The notes below the pieces were generated by a model, which saw only the letters and a program-made list of their open reading frames with translations, did not search any database and was not told the DNA's origin. 64,000 bases of DNA. Source: Balneola vulgaris DSM 17893 (GTDB taxonomy: Bacteria > Bacteroidota > Rhodothermia > Balneolales > Balneolaceae). The translations under genes were made by a program, and so were the position numbers. Shown one piece after another: positions 29,248 through 38,767 of the stretch (positions are counted from its first letter, which is position 1; each line of letters starts with the position of its first letter). The stretch covers positions 173-64,172 of the forward strand of contig NZ_AQXH01000002.1 in assembly GCF_000375465.1 (NCBI RefSeq). The letters run 5' to 3'.

Positions 29248-32200
29248 TTGAGTGAAACTATAGAAACAAAAATGCTGCAGCAAATAGGAATATTTTTTAG
29301 TGATAATCCGAATCCCATGTGGATTTTTGATACTAAGAGCCTAAAATTAACAAAAGTTAATGATTCGGCAGCTCAACTGTATGGCTACAGTAAAGAAGAA
29401 ATGTTAGAGATGACTTTACTGGATCTTCGTCCATCCTCTGAAGTTGATCAACTGTTGAATGAAGTTGCAAAGAATAGTCAAGAGCTAAACAACGCAGGTA
29501 TTTGGAAACATAAAAAGAAAGATGGTTCAATTCTTCATGTACGTATCATATCCACTCCAATTGTGCATGAAGGGAATCCCTGTAAATTAGTAGTTGCTCA
29601 GGATGTTACAGACCAAGAATTACTTCGTGAAAAACTTTCTTGGGATCTAAAGGTTCAAGATTTACAAAAAGACTTATCTGCATGCATCAAAAAAAGTATC
29701 GGTTTTAAAGAAGCTCTTAATGAGTGCTTGATGATGATCGGTGATTTCCTCCAATGGCCTATTGGGCACATGTATTTTAGAACGGATCATCCTGAAAAAG
29801 GAACGGTATTCAGAAGTTCTGGAATGTGGTACTTAGTAGACAAAGATCAGTGCCGAAATTTTGTAGAAATTTCTGAAGATTTAGATTTTGTAGCTTGGGA
29901 AGGGATTTTGGGACATTCTGCTGCTAGTTCAGAAAATGTTTGGTTAGATATAAAAGAAACGGACTCAGCCTTTCTTCGACTTAGTGAAGCCAATGCCTGT
30001 GAACTTAAGGTAGGCTATTTCATGCCAGTGGTAGTTAGCGGAAACACAGAGGCTGTTCTCGAATTTTATTCCAATCAAGAAATTCAAGACCGAAGTAAAA
30101 TTGAGTATGCACTTGAAAGCTGTAGCCATTTATTAGCTCAACTATTTGAACGCCGAAAGAACTTAGATGCCCTACATCAAGAAAAAGAAAAGTATAGATT
30201 GATCGCTGAAAATGCGACGGATATGATTGCTCGGCATGCCCCTGATGGCAGTTATGTTTATGTATCACCTGCATCAACAGAGGTTATGGGTTATACTATT
30301 GAAGAATTAATGGGGCAATCACCCTATGACTTCTTCCACCCTGATGATGTAGAACGAGTGGAACAAGTACACCGAAAGTTATTTGAATCCGATGCTCCAC
30401 TTACCGTTGAATATCGAATGCGGAATAAGGATGGGAGTTACCGATGGGTTGAAACTACCAGTAAGATGATTAGTGACCCTATCACTAAGGAACTCACAGA
30501 GATACAAACCATCACGCGTGATATTACAGAACGAGTACAATATGAGGAATCGATAAAACAACAATCGAAGCTCAATCAAAAAATTGTAAACAGCTTACCC
30601 GGCATTTTCTTCATGATTAATCAAGAAGGAAAAGTGCGAAGAGTAAATAATAAGCTAAAGGAAGTACTTAACTTTCATGAGCAGGAAGATATTATTGGTA
30701 GTCAATACATCGATTTTATAGCCCCTCAAGAAATCGACAAGGCTAAAAAAGCCTTCCATGGTGCTTTTGTAAATGGCAACCTTGAAGTAGAGATTCACTT
30801 AAGAAATACCTTAAATCAAAATATCCCTTTCTTGATGTCTGGTACCGTAGATGAAATTGACGGTGAATTGGTGATTCTTGGAACGGGTATTATGATTCAA
30901 GATCGCATAGAAGCTGAACAAGCCCTGCGTACTGAAAAAGCCTTTATTGATAAAGCACTTAATGCTTTTAGTGGACTGTTTTACCTGATTGATGAGGATT
31001 TTAATTTCCTTCGAATTAACAATCACTACATTCATTCCTTGGGCTATACGGAAGAAGAAATTCAGAAAATGAGCCCGCTTGAATTCTATCTTGAGAAAGA
31101 TCATAAGCGAGTAAGAGATGCTACTAAAGAAGTATTTAGAACGGGTGAATCTGGAGCAATGTATGTGCAGATTAAAAACAAAAAAACTGGTGAACTCCCT
31201 TATTATTATTTGACCGGAACCTGTTTTGAAGAGAACGGAAAGAAATACGTTCTAGGTACTGGTGTTGAGATTACTCAACAAATTCAAGCAGAAGAGGATC
31301 TTCGCTACCACCAGAAACTGCTTCAGGAAATGATGGATCAAACAAAAGCCATCATTTATGTAAAAGAACGCGACGGTACCTTCAAATTCGTTAACCAAGA
31401 GTTTTTAAATATATTCGGTTTAGAACATGAACAGGTAATTGGCAAAAAAGATGCTGAAATAATTGGTGAAGACGATGACAAGAATATCCGTCTTTCTGAT
31501 ATAGAAGCTATTGATAGCGGCAAACCGGTTGAACTGGAAGAGCGCTTAGTATTGAATGGTGAGGAGTCTATCTACCTATCAACTAAAGTACCTTTGAAGG
31601 GTATTCGTGGATTTGAAAATTGTGTGTTCGGTATATCTACTGAAATTACCCAAAGAAAACAGGCCGAGACTAAAGTAAAAGAGTCGCTTAAAGAAAAAGA
31701 AATTCTGCTTACCGAAATCCATCATCGAGTTAAAAATAACTTAGCTTTGGTTTCGGGTATCATGCACCTACAAGCCTACCAGTCCAATAATGATGAGGTA
31801 AAGCAACATCTTGTAAATGGACAGAGTCGAATACAATCGATAGCTATTATACATGAGCTACTTTATCAATCTGAAAGCTTGTCATATATCAATTTAAAAG
31901 AGAATATTTCGAAGCTGGTTGGCCACATTCAATCCTCAATTCTGACCAAGAACGACATTAAGCTAAATCTTGACCTTGAAGATATCATCATAAATGTGAA
32001 CCAGGCGGTTCCATGTGCTCTTATAGTGAATGAACTATTGACGAACATTTTCAAGCATGCATATAATGATATAGAATCAGGAGATGTACTGGTAAGCTTA
32101 TCTGAAAAGAACGAAAAAATATATGTTCAGATTAAAGATGACGGCGCCGGACTACCCGAGGACTTTGATTTAGAATCCCCTCAAACGGTAGGCTTAACCT

Positions 32201-32331
32201 TAGTTAGAACCCTTGTATCTCAATTGGAAGGCAACTTGGAATACACCTCTGGCAGTGGCGAAACTGTATTCACTTTATCTTTCGACAAAATGGATATTCA
32301 AGGTACAGCAAGTGGTATTATTGAGGAGTAA
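29248..32331 (+). CDS. Cytoplasmic multi-PAS/GAF-like HisKA_2 histidine kinase
   Basis: 1027 residues with no membrane segment. It starts at a TTG that has an AAAGGA box five bases upstream; an in-frame ATG at 29272 would drop eight residues. Domain order: PAS (about 10-125), a GAF-like region (about 140-310), then four more PAS domains beginning near 315, 445, 565 and 690. The HisKA_2 helix has EIHHRVKNNLALV (phospho-His 825/826), and the ATPase has VNELLTNIFKHAY and DDGAGL. PAS 3 and 4 share the PGIFF/SGLFYLI start of the CHASE kinase, hinting at common ancestry. No response regulator is adjacent. Confidence 0.88.
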   Translation: MSETIETKMLQQIGIFFSDNPNPMWIFDTKSLKLTKVNDSAAQLYGYSKEEMLEMTLLDLRPSSEVDQLLNEVAKNSQELNNAGIWKHKKKDGSILHVRIISTPIVHEGNPCKLVVAQDVTDQELLREKLSWDLKVQDLQKDLSACIKKSIGFKEALNECLMMIGDFLQWPIGHMYFRTDHPEKGTVFRSSGMWYLVDKDQCRNFVEISEDLDFVAWEGILGHSAASSENVWLDIKETDSAFLRLSEANACELKVGYFMPVVVSGNTEAVLEFYSNQEIQDRSKIEYALESCSHLLAQLFERRKNLDALHQEKEKYRLIAENATDMIARHAPDGSYVYVSPASTEVMGYTIEELMGQSPYDFFHPDDVERVEQVHRKLFESDAPLTVEYRMRNKDGSYRWVETTSKMISDPITKELTEIQTITRDITERVQYEESIKQQSKLNQKIVNSLPGIFFMINQEGKVRRVNNKLKEVLNFHEQEDIIGSQYIDFIAPQEIDKAKKAFHGAFVNGNLEVEIHLRNTLNQNIPFLMSGTVDEIDGELVILGTGIMIQDRIEAEQALRTEKAFIDKALNAFSGLFYLIDEDFNFLRINNHYIHSLGYTEEEIQKMSPLEFYLEKDHKRVRDATKEVFRTGESGAMYVQIKNKKTGELPYYYLTGTCFEENGKKYVLGTGVEITQQIQAEEDLRYHQKLLQEMMDQTKAIIYVKERDGTFKFVNQEFLNIFGLEHEQVIGKKDAEIIGEDDDKNIRLSDIEAIDSGKPVELEERLVLNGEESIYLSTKVPLKGIRGFENCVFGISTEITQRKQAETKVKESLKEKEILLTEIHHRVKNNLALVSGIMHLQAYQSNNDEVKQHLVNGQSRIQSIAIIHELLYQSESLSYINLKENISKLVGHIQSSILTKNDIKLNLDLEDIIINVNQAVPCALIVNELLTNIFKHAYNDIESGDVLVSLSEKNEKIYVQIKDDGAGLPEDFDLESPQTVGLTLVRTLVSQLEGNLEYTSGSGETVFTLSFDKMDIQGTASGIIEE

Positions 32332-32341
32332 TGCTTCTACT

Positions 32342-34300
32342 TTAGCAACCTGATGCACAACAACTTGCCTCGTTTTCTTCATCCTCATAGTCTTTTCGGT
32401 TATGTTTTATCGATGCTATGAGTGAATGTCCGTTCGAAAATTTCGACTGCACACGAATGGCATTCAGGATAGCTATGAGTGCTACCCCAACGTCTGCAAA
32501 AATTGCTGCCCACATGCTAGCCGTGCCGAAAGTGGCCCATGCCATCACACCTACTTTTATAGACAGAGCAAATACGATATTCTGCCATACAATTTGATGC
32601 GTAAACTTTGCAATGTGTATGGATAATGGAATCTTACTTGGTTGATCGGTTTGAATAACCACATCAGCGGTTTCGATAGTCGCATCTGAACCAATTCCTC
32701 CCATAGCAAAGCCAATATCTGCTAATGTGATTACGGGTGCATCATTCACTCCATCGCCCACAAAGCCAACCTTGTAGTCCTTGTTCAATGCCTTTTCAAC
32801 AATGTTATATTTGTCTTCCGGTAGAAGACCGCCTAAAGCTTCATCCACCCCAAGCTGCTTTCCTACATACTCTGCTACTTTGGGTGCATCGCCTGATAGC
32901 ATAACAATGCGCTCAACCCCAAGCTTTCGAAGCGCTTCGATAGAGCTTTTACTATCCTCTTTTATTCGATCAGAAATGACAATTAACCCAGCTTGTTCAC
33001 CATTTACAGCCACAAACACTTGAGCAACGGGAGCTTCCTTGGTATTTGAGTTTTCATGAATCTCAATTTTATGATCACTTAGAAGTGCCGCATTCCCCAA
33101 AACAATTCGGTCTTTGCCAACTTGTGCGATAATCCCTTTCCCTTTTACCTCCTCTTGGCTAGATACTTCTAAAAGCTCCCCTGTTCCATAAAAATTCGTC
33201 AATGCTTTTGCTATAGGATGGGAGGACTCCTTTTCAACAGTAGCCGCATATTGCATTACTTGCTGTTGGCTGTATTCATTTCGGGTGTGGACTTCCTGAA
33301 CATCGAAGGTCCCCTCCGTTAGAGTACCTGTTTTATCTAGATAGAGTGCTTTCAGGGAGCGAAGTTGGTCTAAATAATCCGACCCTTTCAAGAGAATCCC
33401 ATTTCTTGAAGCGGCGCCGATTCCTCCGAAATATCCCAGGGGCACCGATATAACTAATCCACACGGACATGAGACTACCAAAAATACTAAGGCACGGTAA
33501 AACCACTCCTCAAACACGTATGTATCGACCACAAAATATGGTAGAAAAGTAACCGCAACGGCCAACCATACCACTATTGGAGTATAAACCTTCGCAAAGC
33601 GAGTGATAAATCGTTGAGTAGGGGCTTTCCTTTGAGAAGCTTCTTGTACTAAGTGCAGTATGTTCGACAATTTGGAATCTTGGTATGCAGCTGTTACCTC
33701 TATTCGAATAGGGCGATCTTCATTGATTGAACCTGCCCAAACACTCTCCCCTTTTTGAAGGGATACGGGCTTTGACTCTCCTGTTAATGCAGCCGTATTC
33801 AGGTATCCTTCATCACTTAGCATTTTACCGTCTAGTGGGACTTTCTGACCAGGCTTCACTCGAATCACTTCCCCAATCTTCACCTTTGAGGGATGTATTT
33901 CAAGTTCGCTTCCATTGCGTTCAACGGTTGCCACATCCGGCTGTTGATCAATGAGTTTTTTTATAGAATGGCGAGCTTTATGCACCGCACCATGCTGGGT
34001 ATATTCGCCCACCATATAGAACAACATTACCGCTACCCCTTCAGCATACTCTCCTATGGCAAAAGCTCCAACTGTAGCGATACCCATAAGCATAAACTCA
34101 CTATAGAAATTGCCTTTCATTATGGATTCGAATGCTTTTTTCCATACATGAATACCAACCGCTAAATAAGATATAGCATAGAGTGGGAAGTACACCCAAC
34201 TTTGGTTTGAAAATTCAAGAGTATGCTCCACTACTAGTGCTAGGATTAAAAATAAAGCGCTAGTAAATGCTTCGTAGTACTTTTTGATAAATGAGGTCAT
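32342..34300 (-). CDS. Heavy-metal-translocating P1B-type ATPase (Zn/Cd/Co type)
   Basis: About 652 residues from the ATG at 34300; an in-frame TTG at 34321 could add seven. Positions below count from that TTG. The transport motif is Cys285-Pro286-Cys287 (SCPCGL), the phosphorylated Asp is 329 in LDKTGTLTEG, and KESSHPIAKAL supplies the HP motif. VGDGVNDAP and late helices complete the ATPase. It has no N-terminal heavy-metal-associated domain; instead the C-terminus ends DYEDEENEASCCASGC, an acidic, cysteine-rich metal-binding tail. Expected role: export of Zn2+, Cd2+ or related ions across the inner membrane. It diverges from the aminotransferase gene across DNA with a 21-base-period direct repeat. 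Confidence 0.9.
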   Translation of the reverse strand: MTSFIKKYYEAFTSALFLILALVVEHTLEFSNQSWVYFPLYAISYLAVGIHVWKKAFESIMKGNFYSEFMLMGIATVGAFAIGEYAEGVAVMLFYMVGEYTQHGAVHKARHSIKKLIDQQPDVATVERNGSELEIHPSKVKIGEVIRVKPGQKVPLDGKMLSDEGYLNTAALTGESKPVSLQKGESVWAGSINEDRPIRIEVTAAYQDSKLSNILHLVQEASQRKAPTQRFITRFAKVYTPIVVWLAVAVTFLPYFVVDTYVFEEWFYRALVFLVVSCPCGLVISVPLGYFGGIGAASRNGILLKGSDYLDQLRSLKALYLDKTGTLTEGTFDVQEVHTRNEYSQQQVMQYAATVEKESSHPIAKALTNFYGTGELLEVSSQEEVKGKGIIAQVGKDRIVLGNAALLSDHKIEIHENSNTKEAPVAQVFVAVNGEQAGLIVISDRIKEDSKSSIEALRKLGVERIVMLSGDAPKVAEYVGKQLGVDEALGGLLPEDKYNIVEKALNKDYKVGFVGDGVNDAPVITLADIGFAMGGIGSDATIETADVVIQTDQPSKIPLSIHIAKFTHQIVWQNIVFALSIKVGVMAWATFGTASMWAAIFADVGVALIAILNAIRVQSKFSNGHSLIASIKHNRKDYEDEENEASCCASGC

Positions 34301-34348
34301 AGATGGATTTATTTTGCCCAAATCTACTCAACCTATATCCTCCATTCT

Positions 34349-34384
34349 TGCACCATTTTGTATTAATGATGCACCTTTTTGTAT
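34349..34384. promoter_or_regulatory. 21-bp-period direct repeat, candidate operator
   Basis: TGCACCATTTTGTAT (34349-34363) and TGCACCTTTTTGTAT (34370-34384) match at 14 of 15 positions and are spaced exactly 21 bases apart, two helical turns, in the divergent gap between the metal ATPase and the aminotransferase. This places two like half-sites on one DNA face. The regulator is unknown. Confidence 0.5.
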
Positions 34385-34461
34385 ATCTATCTTAAAGCTG
34401 ACTTCATAATACAATTGGAACTCTATATCTTAGCCTTTTTAAAACTCCCAGCCGATCCTAT

Positions 34462-35640
34462 ATGAGTAACGCACAACTATTAGAGAAAGAAAACCACCTT
34501 CAAGTTTACAACCGCTACCCCGTAACCATGAGCCATGGTAAAGGGGCTAAAATGTGGGATGTTGACGGTAATGAATATCTCGATTTATTAGCCGGTATTG
34601 CTGTAAACAACTTAGGGCATTGTCACCCAAAAATTGTTGCTGCTATTAAAGCTCAAGCGGATAAAATGCTCCATTTATCCAATTTCTATTATACAGAAGC
34701 CCAAAGTGAGTTTGCTCAGAAGCTTGTTCAGTCTACAGGCTTAGATAGAGCATTCCTTTGTAATAGTGGTGTTGAAGCCATGGAAGCATGTGTAAAATTG
34801 GCTCGGAAATGGGGGAATCAGAATGGGAAAACGGGACCGATTATTTCCCTTAGTAATGGGTTTCATGGGCGTAGTGTCACAACTATTACCATGAGTAAAG
34901 AAACGTATCAACAAGGATTTGAGCCCTTGCCTTCAGGTTTCGAGCAATCACCCTTTAATGACCTGGAAGCCTTGCGAGCTAAGGTAAATGACCAAACTCT
35001 TGCCATCACATTTGAAATTATTCAAGGAAACAGTGGCGTTCATGTTGTTACTCAAAGTTTTATAGATGGCGTTGTTGAGCTTTGTGAACAGCATAATGTG
35101 TTACTCATTATCGACGAAGTCCAAACCGGAGTTGGAAGAACGGGTAAGTTTTGGGCCTATCAGCATTTTGGTATCAAACCCGATATCGTGGCATCCGCAA
35201 AGGCCTTAGCTAGTGGTATTCCCATTGGCGCTATGATGGCTAAAGAAGAAATTGCTAGCGCCCTTCAATTTGGAAACCATGGTACTACTTTTGGAGGCAA
35301 CCCATTTGCATGTGCTGTTGGGCTTGCTACTTTTCAAACCATGGAGGAAGAAAACATAGTAGATGAAGCTCATGAAAAAGGAGCATACATGATGGAGTTA
35401 ATTAAAGCACAAACGGCAGCTCTTGATACAGTCGTAGATGTTCGCGGTTTAGGCTTGATGATTGGCGTGGAACTTAAAGGTGAAGCTCGTCCAGTAGTTG
35501 AGAAGATGTTCGCCCATAAAGTGTTGTGTAATGCCGCTGGTGGAAATGTATTGCGCATCCTTCCCCCTTTAACAATTAGCACCCAAGAAATTGAAAAGGG
35601 TGTTGATGTAATGGTTAAATCTATAAAAGAAGCATTGTGA
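34462..35640 (+). CDS. Class III aminotransferase, acetylornithine aminotransferase-like
   Basis: 392 residues, PLP-dependent. MWDVDGNEYLDLLAGIAVNN, FLCNSGVEAMEACVKLARKW, IIDEVQTGVGRTGKFWAYQ and the PLP lysine Lys247 in SAKALASGIPIGAMMAKE are typical of ArgD-type enzymes (N-acetylornithine, succinylornithine or related omega-amino donors). The gene overlaps the next, a PLP decarboxylase, by four bases (GTGA) instead of sitting with arg genes. That linkage leaves room for a 2,4-diaminobutyrate or other omega-amino-acid route. The gene symbol is withheld for this reason. Confidence 0.85.
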   Translation: MSNAQLLEKENHLQVYNRYPVTMSHGKGAKMWDVDGNEYLDLLAGIAVNNLGHCHPKIVAAIKAQADKMLHLSNFYYTEAQSEFAQKLVQSTGLDRAFLCNSGVEAMEACVKLARKWGNQNGKTGPIISLSNGFHGRSVTTITMSKETYQQGFEPLPSGFEQSPFNDLEALRAKVNDQTLAITFEIIQGNSGVHVVTQSFIDGVVELCEQHNVLLIIDEVQTGVGRTGKFWAYQHFGIKPDIVASAKALASGIPIGAMMAKEEIASALQFGNHGTTFGGNPFACAVGLATFQTMEEENIVDEAHEKGAYMMELIKAQTAALDTVVDVRGLGLMIGVELKGEARPVVEKMFAHKVLCNAAGGNVLRILPPLTISTQEIEKGVDVMVKSIKEAL

Positions 35641-37058
35641 CATCATTTGATTTAACACCTCAGAAACGTGAGGAACTATTAGGGCTCTTATTAGGGAAAC
35701 TAGAAAGCTATTACGCTGATACCGATGCGCTCCGTGTATCACCACCGCTTGATATCGAGCAAATTCAAACGGAAGTGCGAGAACTGTTTGAATCATCTGG
35801 TTCAGAACTAGAAGCCACGAACACACTGGTTGAAAAATTAAAAACTTTCAGTGTTCACACTCCACATCCAGATTATTTCGGGTTATACAATCCTCGAGCT
35901 AATTTTGCGGGGATACTCTCTGATATCATCACGGCATATTTCAACCCTCAACTTGCAGCATGGAGCCACTCCCCTTTTGCTGCTGAAGTGGAGTCTTTTC
36001 TTATAAAAGAATTTGGGCAACGCTTCGGTTACCCCTCAGCGAATGCTGATGGTGTGTTCGCTACAGGAGGCGCAGAAGCTAATTTAACAGCCGTACTTTG
36101 TGCATTGAAGCATACACACCCCGATTATGCCGTCAATGGACTTATGGGCTTAAATAAGCGTCCCCTGGTCTACTGTTCACATGAATCGCATCACTCTATA
36201 GTTAAAGCAACCCGTATGGTTGGTTTGGGTTCGGATTCTGTTCGAAATGTTGCCGTTCAATCCAATCTGACCATGGATACTGAAGCTCTTTCACAATTAA
36301 TTCAGGAAGACTTAGATGCTGGGCATCAACCCTTTATGGTTGTAGGCACTGCAGGAACTACGGGAACGGGAGCCATCGACAATCTAAGCGCAATTCATTC
36401 CATAGCCAAACAGTACAATCTATGGTTCCATGTAGACGGTGCCTATGGTGGAAGCGCAATTATTTCCAACCGATTGAAACCCTTATTAAAAGGCATTGAG
36501 CATTCTGATTCGATCACTATGGATGCTCATAAATGGATGTCGGTACCTATGGGGACAAGCATGTTTCTCACACAACATCCAAACATCTTAAGTGAGACCT
36601 TTAGCACTTCAAATAACTATATGCCAAAAGATGCTGGTGGGCTCCAAATCGTGGATCCATTCAACCATTCCGTGCAGTGGTCGAGGCGTTCTCTGGGTTT
36701 AAGGGTCTACCTCTCTCTACTATTTTTTGGGTGGGATGGATATGAGGAAGTCATCAATCACCAAACAGACATGGGTGAATACCTAAGAACTTCATTGACT
36801 AAGAATGGATGGGCTATCACTAATCAAAGTGCCTTACCTGTAATCTGTTTCACGCACCCTGAGTATGCAAATGACTCTGAGTTTGCTACTTATATCACAT
36901 CTAAAGTGGTAAAATCTGGATTGGCATGGGTTTCAACCTATCCAGTTCAAGGCACACTAAAGGTTCGAGCTTGTATCACCAATTATAGTACTCAAAAATC
37001 GAATATCGATCATTTAGTTCAATTGGTGAATGATGCCAAAATCGAATACGAGAAGTAA
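35637..37058 (+). CDS. Group II PLP-dependent amino acid decarboxylase
   Basis: 473 residues starting at a GTG that overlaps the aminotransferase stop. It belongs to the aromatic-L-amino-acid/glutamate/diaminobutyrate decarboxylase fold. HPDYFGLYNPRANF and VFATGGAEANLTAVLCA occur in the first half, and FHVDGAYGGSA holds the conserved Asp that pairs with the PLP ring nitrogen. Lys299 in DAHKWMSVPMGTSMFL forms the internal aldimine. The substrate is not fixed by sequence at this level; the preceding class III aminotransferase makes L-2,4-diaminobutyrate (giving 1,3-diaminopropane) one candidate, glutamate or an aromatic amino acid others. It ends four bases from the convergent winged-helix gene. 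Confidence 0.87.
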   Translation: MTSFDLTPQKREELLGLLLGKLESYYADTDALRVSPPLDIEQIQTEVRELFESSGSELEATNTLVEKLKTFSVHTPHPDYFGLYNPRANFAGILSDIITAYFNPQLAAWSHSPFAAEVESFLIKEFGQRFGYPSANADGVFATGGAEANLTAVLCALKHTHPDYAVNGLMGLNKRPLVYCSHESHHSIVKATRMVGLGSDSVRNVAVQSNLTMDTEALSQLIQEDLDAGHQPFMVVGTAGTTGTGAIDNLSAIHSIAKQYNLWFHVDGAYGGSAIISNRLKPLLKGIEHSDSITMDAHKWMSVPMGTSMFLTQHPNILSETFSTSNNYMPKDAGGLQIVDPFNHSVQWSRRSLGLRVYLSLLFFGWDGYEEVINHQTDMGEYLRTSLTKNGWAITNQSALPVICFTHPEYANDSEFATYITSKVVKSGLAWVSTYPVQGTLKVRACITNYSTQKSNIDHLVQLVNDAKIEYEK

Positions 37059-37062
37059 TAGA

Positions 37063-38142
37063 TTATAAGAAATAGACTCTCGGAGTTTTATCGATGAAGC
37101 TAGCAAATTGGTGAGCGGCTTCTTCGATTTGGTTTCGTTCTGAGTAGCTAAGCCCCCAAAAACTGCTGACCTCAATCATAACCTCTTGCTTGCGAATGGT
37201 TCGTTTCCATGTACCTGCGGCTTGTCCATTTAGAAGTACGATGGGCCAAATTATACCATTGCGGGAAACTGCGCGAGGCAAATACTCTGCATCAATGATA
37301 GCACTTCGATCTTTGTAGGCTACTACCATTTCATCAAAAGCGGGCAACAAAAAGGCTTGTTGATCAACGTAGGAGGTTTCAACCTTCGTTTTTGCTATCC
37401 AATACTCTTGCCCGTTGACTATATATGAATCCAACTCTGGGGTAATTTTCTCTACTACAGCTTTAGCCTTCCGTTGTGGTAAGCCACTCCACCATGCGAA
37501 GTCTTTTACGGTAGCAGGGCCTCGACTTGTAAAATATTTTTTAGCAATTTCAGCATCACTGTTATCATCTGAATACAAAAATTCTTGACATTCGAGGCTA
37601 GCAAGTAAGGTGTAGGTCTGTTTCTTATTACTCAGCGGTCCACTGCAAATTAGTCCTTTGAGTTCAATATCCATTAGTATATAGGAAGCCTTATTCATTG
37701 AGGTATCAATACCCTGTGCTTCCAATAAATCTATAAGTTCACGGCGAAGGCAAATTTTCTTCTCTACAAGTTCATTAACTATAATTGAACTCGCTTTATG
37801 AAATATTTTATCCGTAAGCCCTAACTTTTGATATCGGCTTTTAAGTGAATTGCGAATATGGGGAGCAGAATACTTCAGCAACCACTTAATATTATCTGGG
37901 CTAAGTAAGTGCCAAGTAGGTCGGATTGCATGGGTTCGCAAACATTCACCTTTATTGAAGGACTCTTCTATATCTGTTTCCTTCAGCCCAGGTAGTCTGC
38001 AACCAAGTGCCCATTTCGACATGGAGAAGTCTTGTGCTTGTAGCGCTCCCATCCATTCTAACATTAATTTGGGATTCGATATATCACTACCTACTACCCT
38101 TTGTTGCATCATTCTAAGATGGGTGACTTCCCGTATTGTCAT
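37063..38142 (-). CDS. Winged-helix DNA-binding protein, AlkZ/YcaQ-like putative DNA glycosylase
   Basis: 359 residues of the HTH_42 family. LMLEWMGALQAQDF near residue 30 has the QxQ element described for AlkZ/YcaQ interstrand-crosslink glycosylases, and LRTHAIRPTWHLLSPDNIKW is the most conserved family block. Later GPATVKDFAWWSGL and LLPAFDEMVVAYKDRS are also typical. Established members unhook bulky or crosslinked alkylation damage; many genomes hold several paralogues of unknown target. It is cytoplasmic, a single-gene unit convergent with the decarboxylase. Confidence 0.8.
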   Translation of the reverse strand: MTIREVTHLRMMQQRVVGSDISNPKLMLEWMGALQAQDFSMSKWALGCRLPGLKETDIEESFNKGECLRTHAIRPTWHLLSPDNIKWLLKYSAPHIRNSLKSRYQKLGLTDKIFHKASSIIVNELVEKKICLRRELIDLLEAQGIDTSMNKASYILMDIELKGLICSGPLSNKKQTYTLLASLECQEFLYSDDNSDAEIAKKYFTSRGPATVKDFAWWSGLPQRKAKAVVEKITPELDSYIVNGQEYWIAKTKVETSYVDQQAFLLPAFDEMVVAYKDRSAIIDAEYLPRAVSRNGIIWPIVLLNGQAAGTWKRTIRKQEVMIEVSSFWGLSYSERNQIEEAAHQFASFIDKTPRVYFL

Positions 38143-38235
38143 ATAGTTCCCTTGTAAAATTTCCCAGTTCAGTTACGCGTGAAATACGCTATTATCAATC
38201 AGTTATTGGGATACTTGCTTTAGGCAAGAGAACAC

Positions 38236-38266
38236 AAAAGGGAACTCGTTTCATATTAGTTCCCTT
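38236..38266 (-). terminator. Likely terminator of the serine hydrolase/NTF2-like pair
   Basis: Minus-strand hairpin with a 9-bp stem (AAGGGAACT, 38238-38246, against AGTTCCCTT, 38258-38266), an 11-base loop and a TTTTGTGTT exit. It lies 15 bases past the stop codon of the NTF2-like gene. Confidence 0.6.
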
Positions 38267-38280
38267 AGAAAGATTAGAAT

Positions 38281-38736
38281 TTACTGGTGGCGATGATACA
38301 CCTTAGCTACCACTTTCCATTCATCCTCGAATTTGAGTAGCGATAAGTAATCCGTAAAAACGTGATTCCCATCTTTATGCAACTCTAGTTCTACCATTGC
38401 TGCATGGCCTGCTACTTTTACCGCCTTAAATTTATGGTCCCACTTGTTTTTAGAGGCATCAAAGTTTGGATTACTCTTTTGCTTCTTGGTGTTTTCCACC
38501 CAAATATTGATAGGGTATCGGCTAATAGCCCCCTCTTTTCCAGGAGAGAAGATGGCAAAATCTTCATGGAAAGTAGATTGCATTGCTTCAGGATTCAGCT
38601 CATTAAATGCCCCATGAACATAACCTTCTAATAAGGTTTCTTTGATCATAGTTTCTTCGTGATGAATCTTCACGAAATTTAGTGTAAGTACTACGAGTAC
38701 CAGTGTTAGTGTACCCAGTATGGCTTTTTTCTTCAT
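38281..38736 (-). CDS. NTF2-like (lumazine-binding-type) exported protein
   Basis: 151 residues. An N-terminal hydrophobic stretch (AILGTLTLVLVVLTLNFV) is a signal peptide or single anchor. The rest matches the putative lumazine-binding NTF2-like group: TLLEGYVHGAFNELNPEAMQ, FHEDFAIFSPGKEGAIS, and a closing DYLSLLKFEDEWKVVAKVY. The fold is a small binding pocket; no enzyme activity is assigned. It follows the serine hydrolase gene on the same strand after 31 bases and is probably co-transcribed, with a hairpin terminator downstream. Confidence 0.78.
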   Translation of the reverse strand: MKKKAILGTLTLVLVVLTLNFVKIHHEETMIKETLLEGYVHGAFNELNPEAMQSTFHEDFAIFSPGKEGAISRYPINIWVENTKKQKSNPNFDASKNKWDHKFKAVKVAGHAAMVELELHKDGNHVFTDYLSLLKFEDEWKVVAKVYHRHQ

Positions 38737-38767
38737 GACTATTTGGTTTGGTTAATGCTCTATCTTG

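Noticed and set aside
34349-34384. Sigma-54 promoter in the ATPase/aminotransferase gap
   Set aside because: TGCACC resembles NtrC half-sites or part of the -24 box, but no GG-N10-GC pair at the right spacing is present on either strand.
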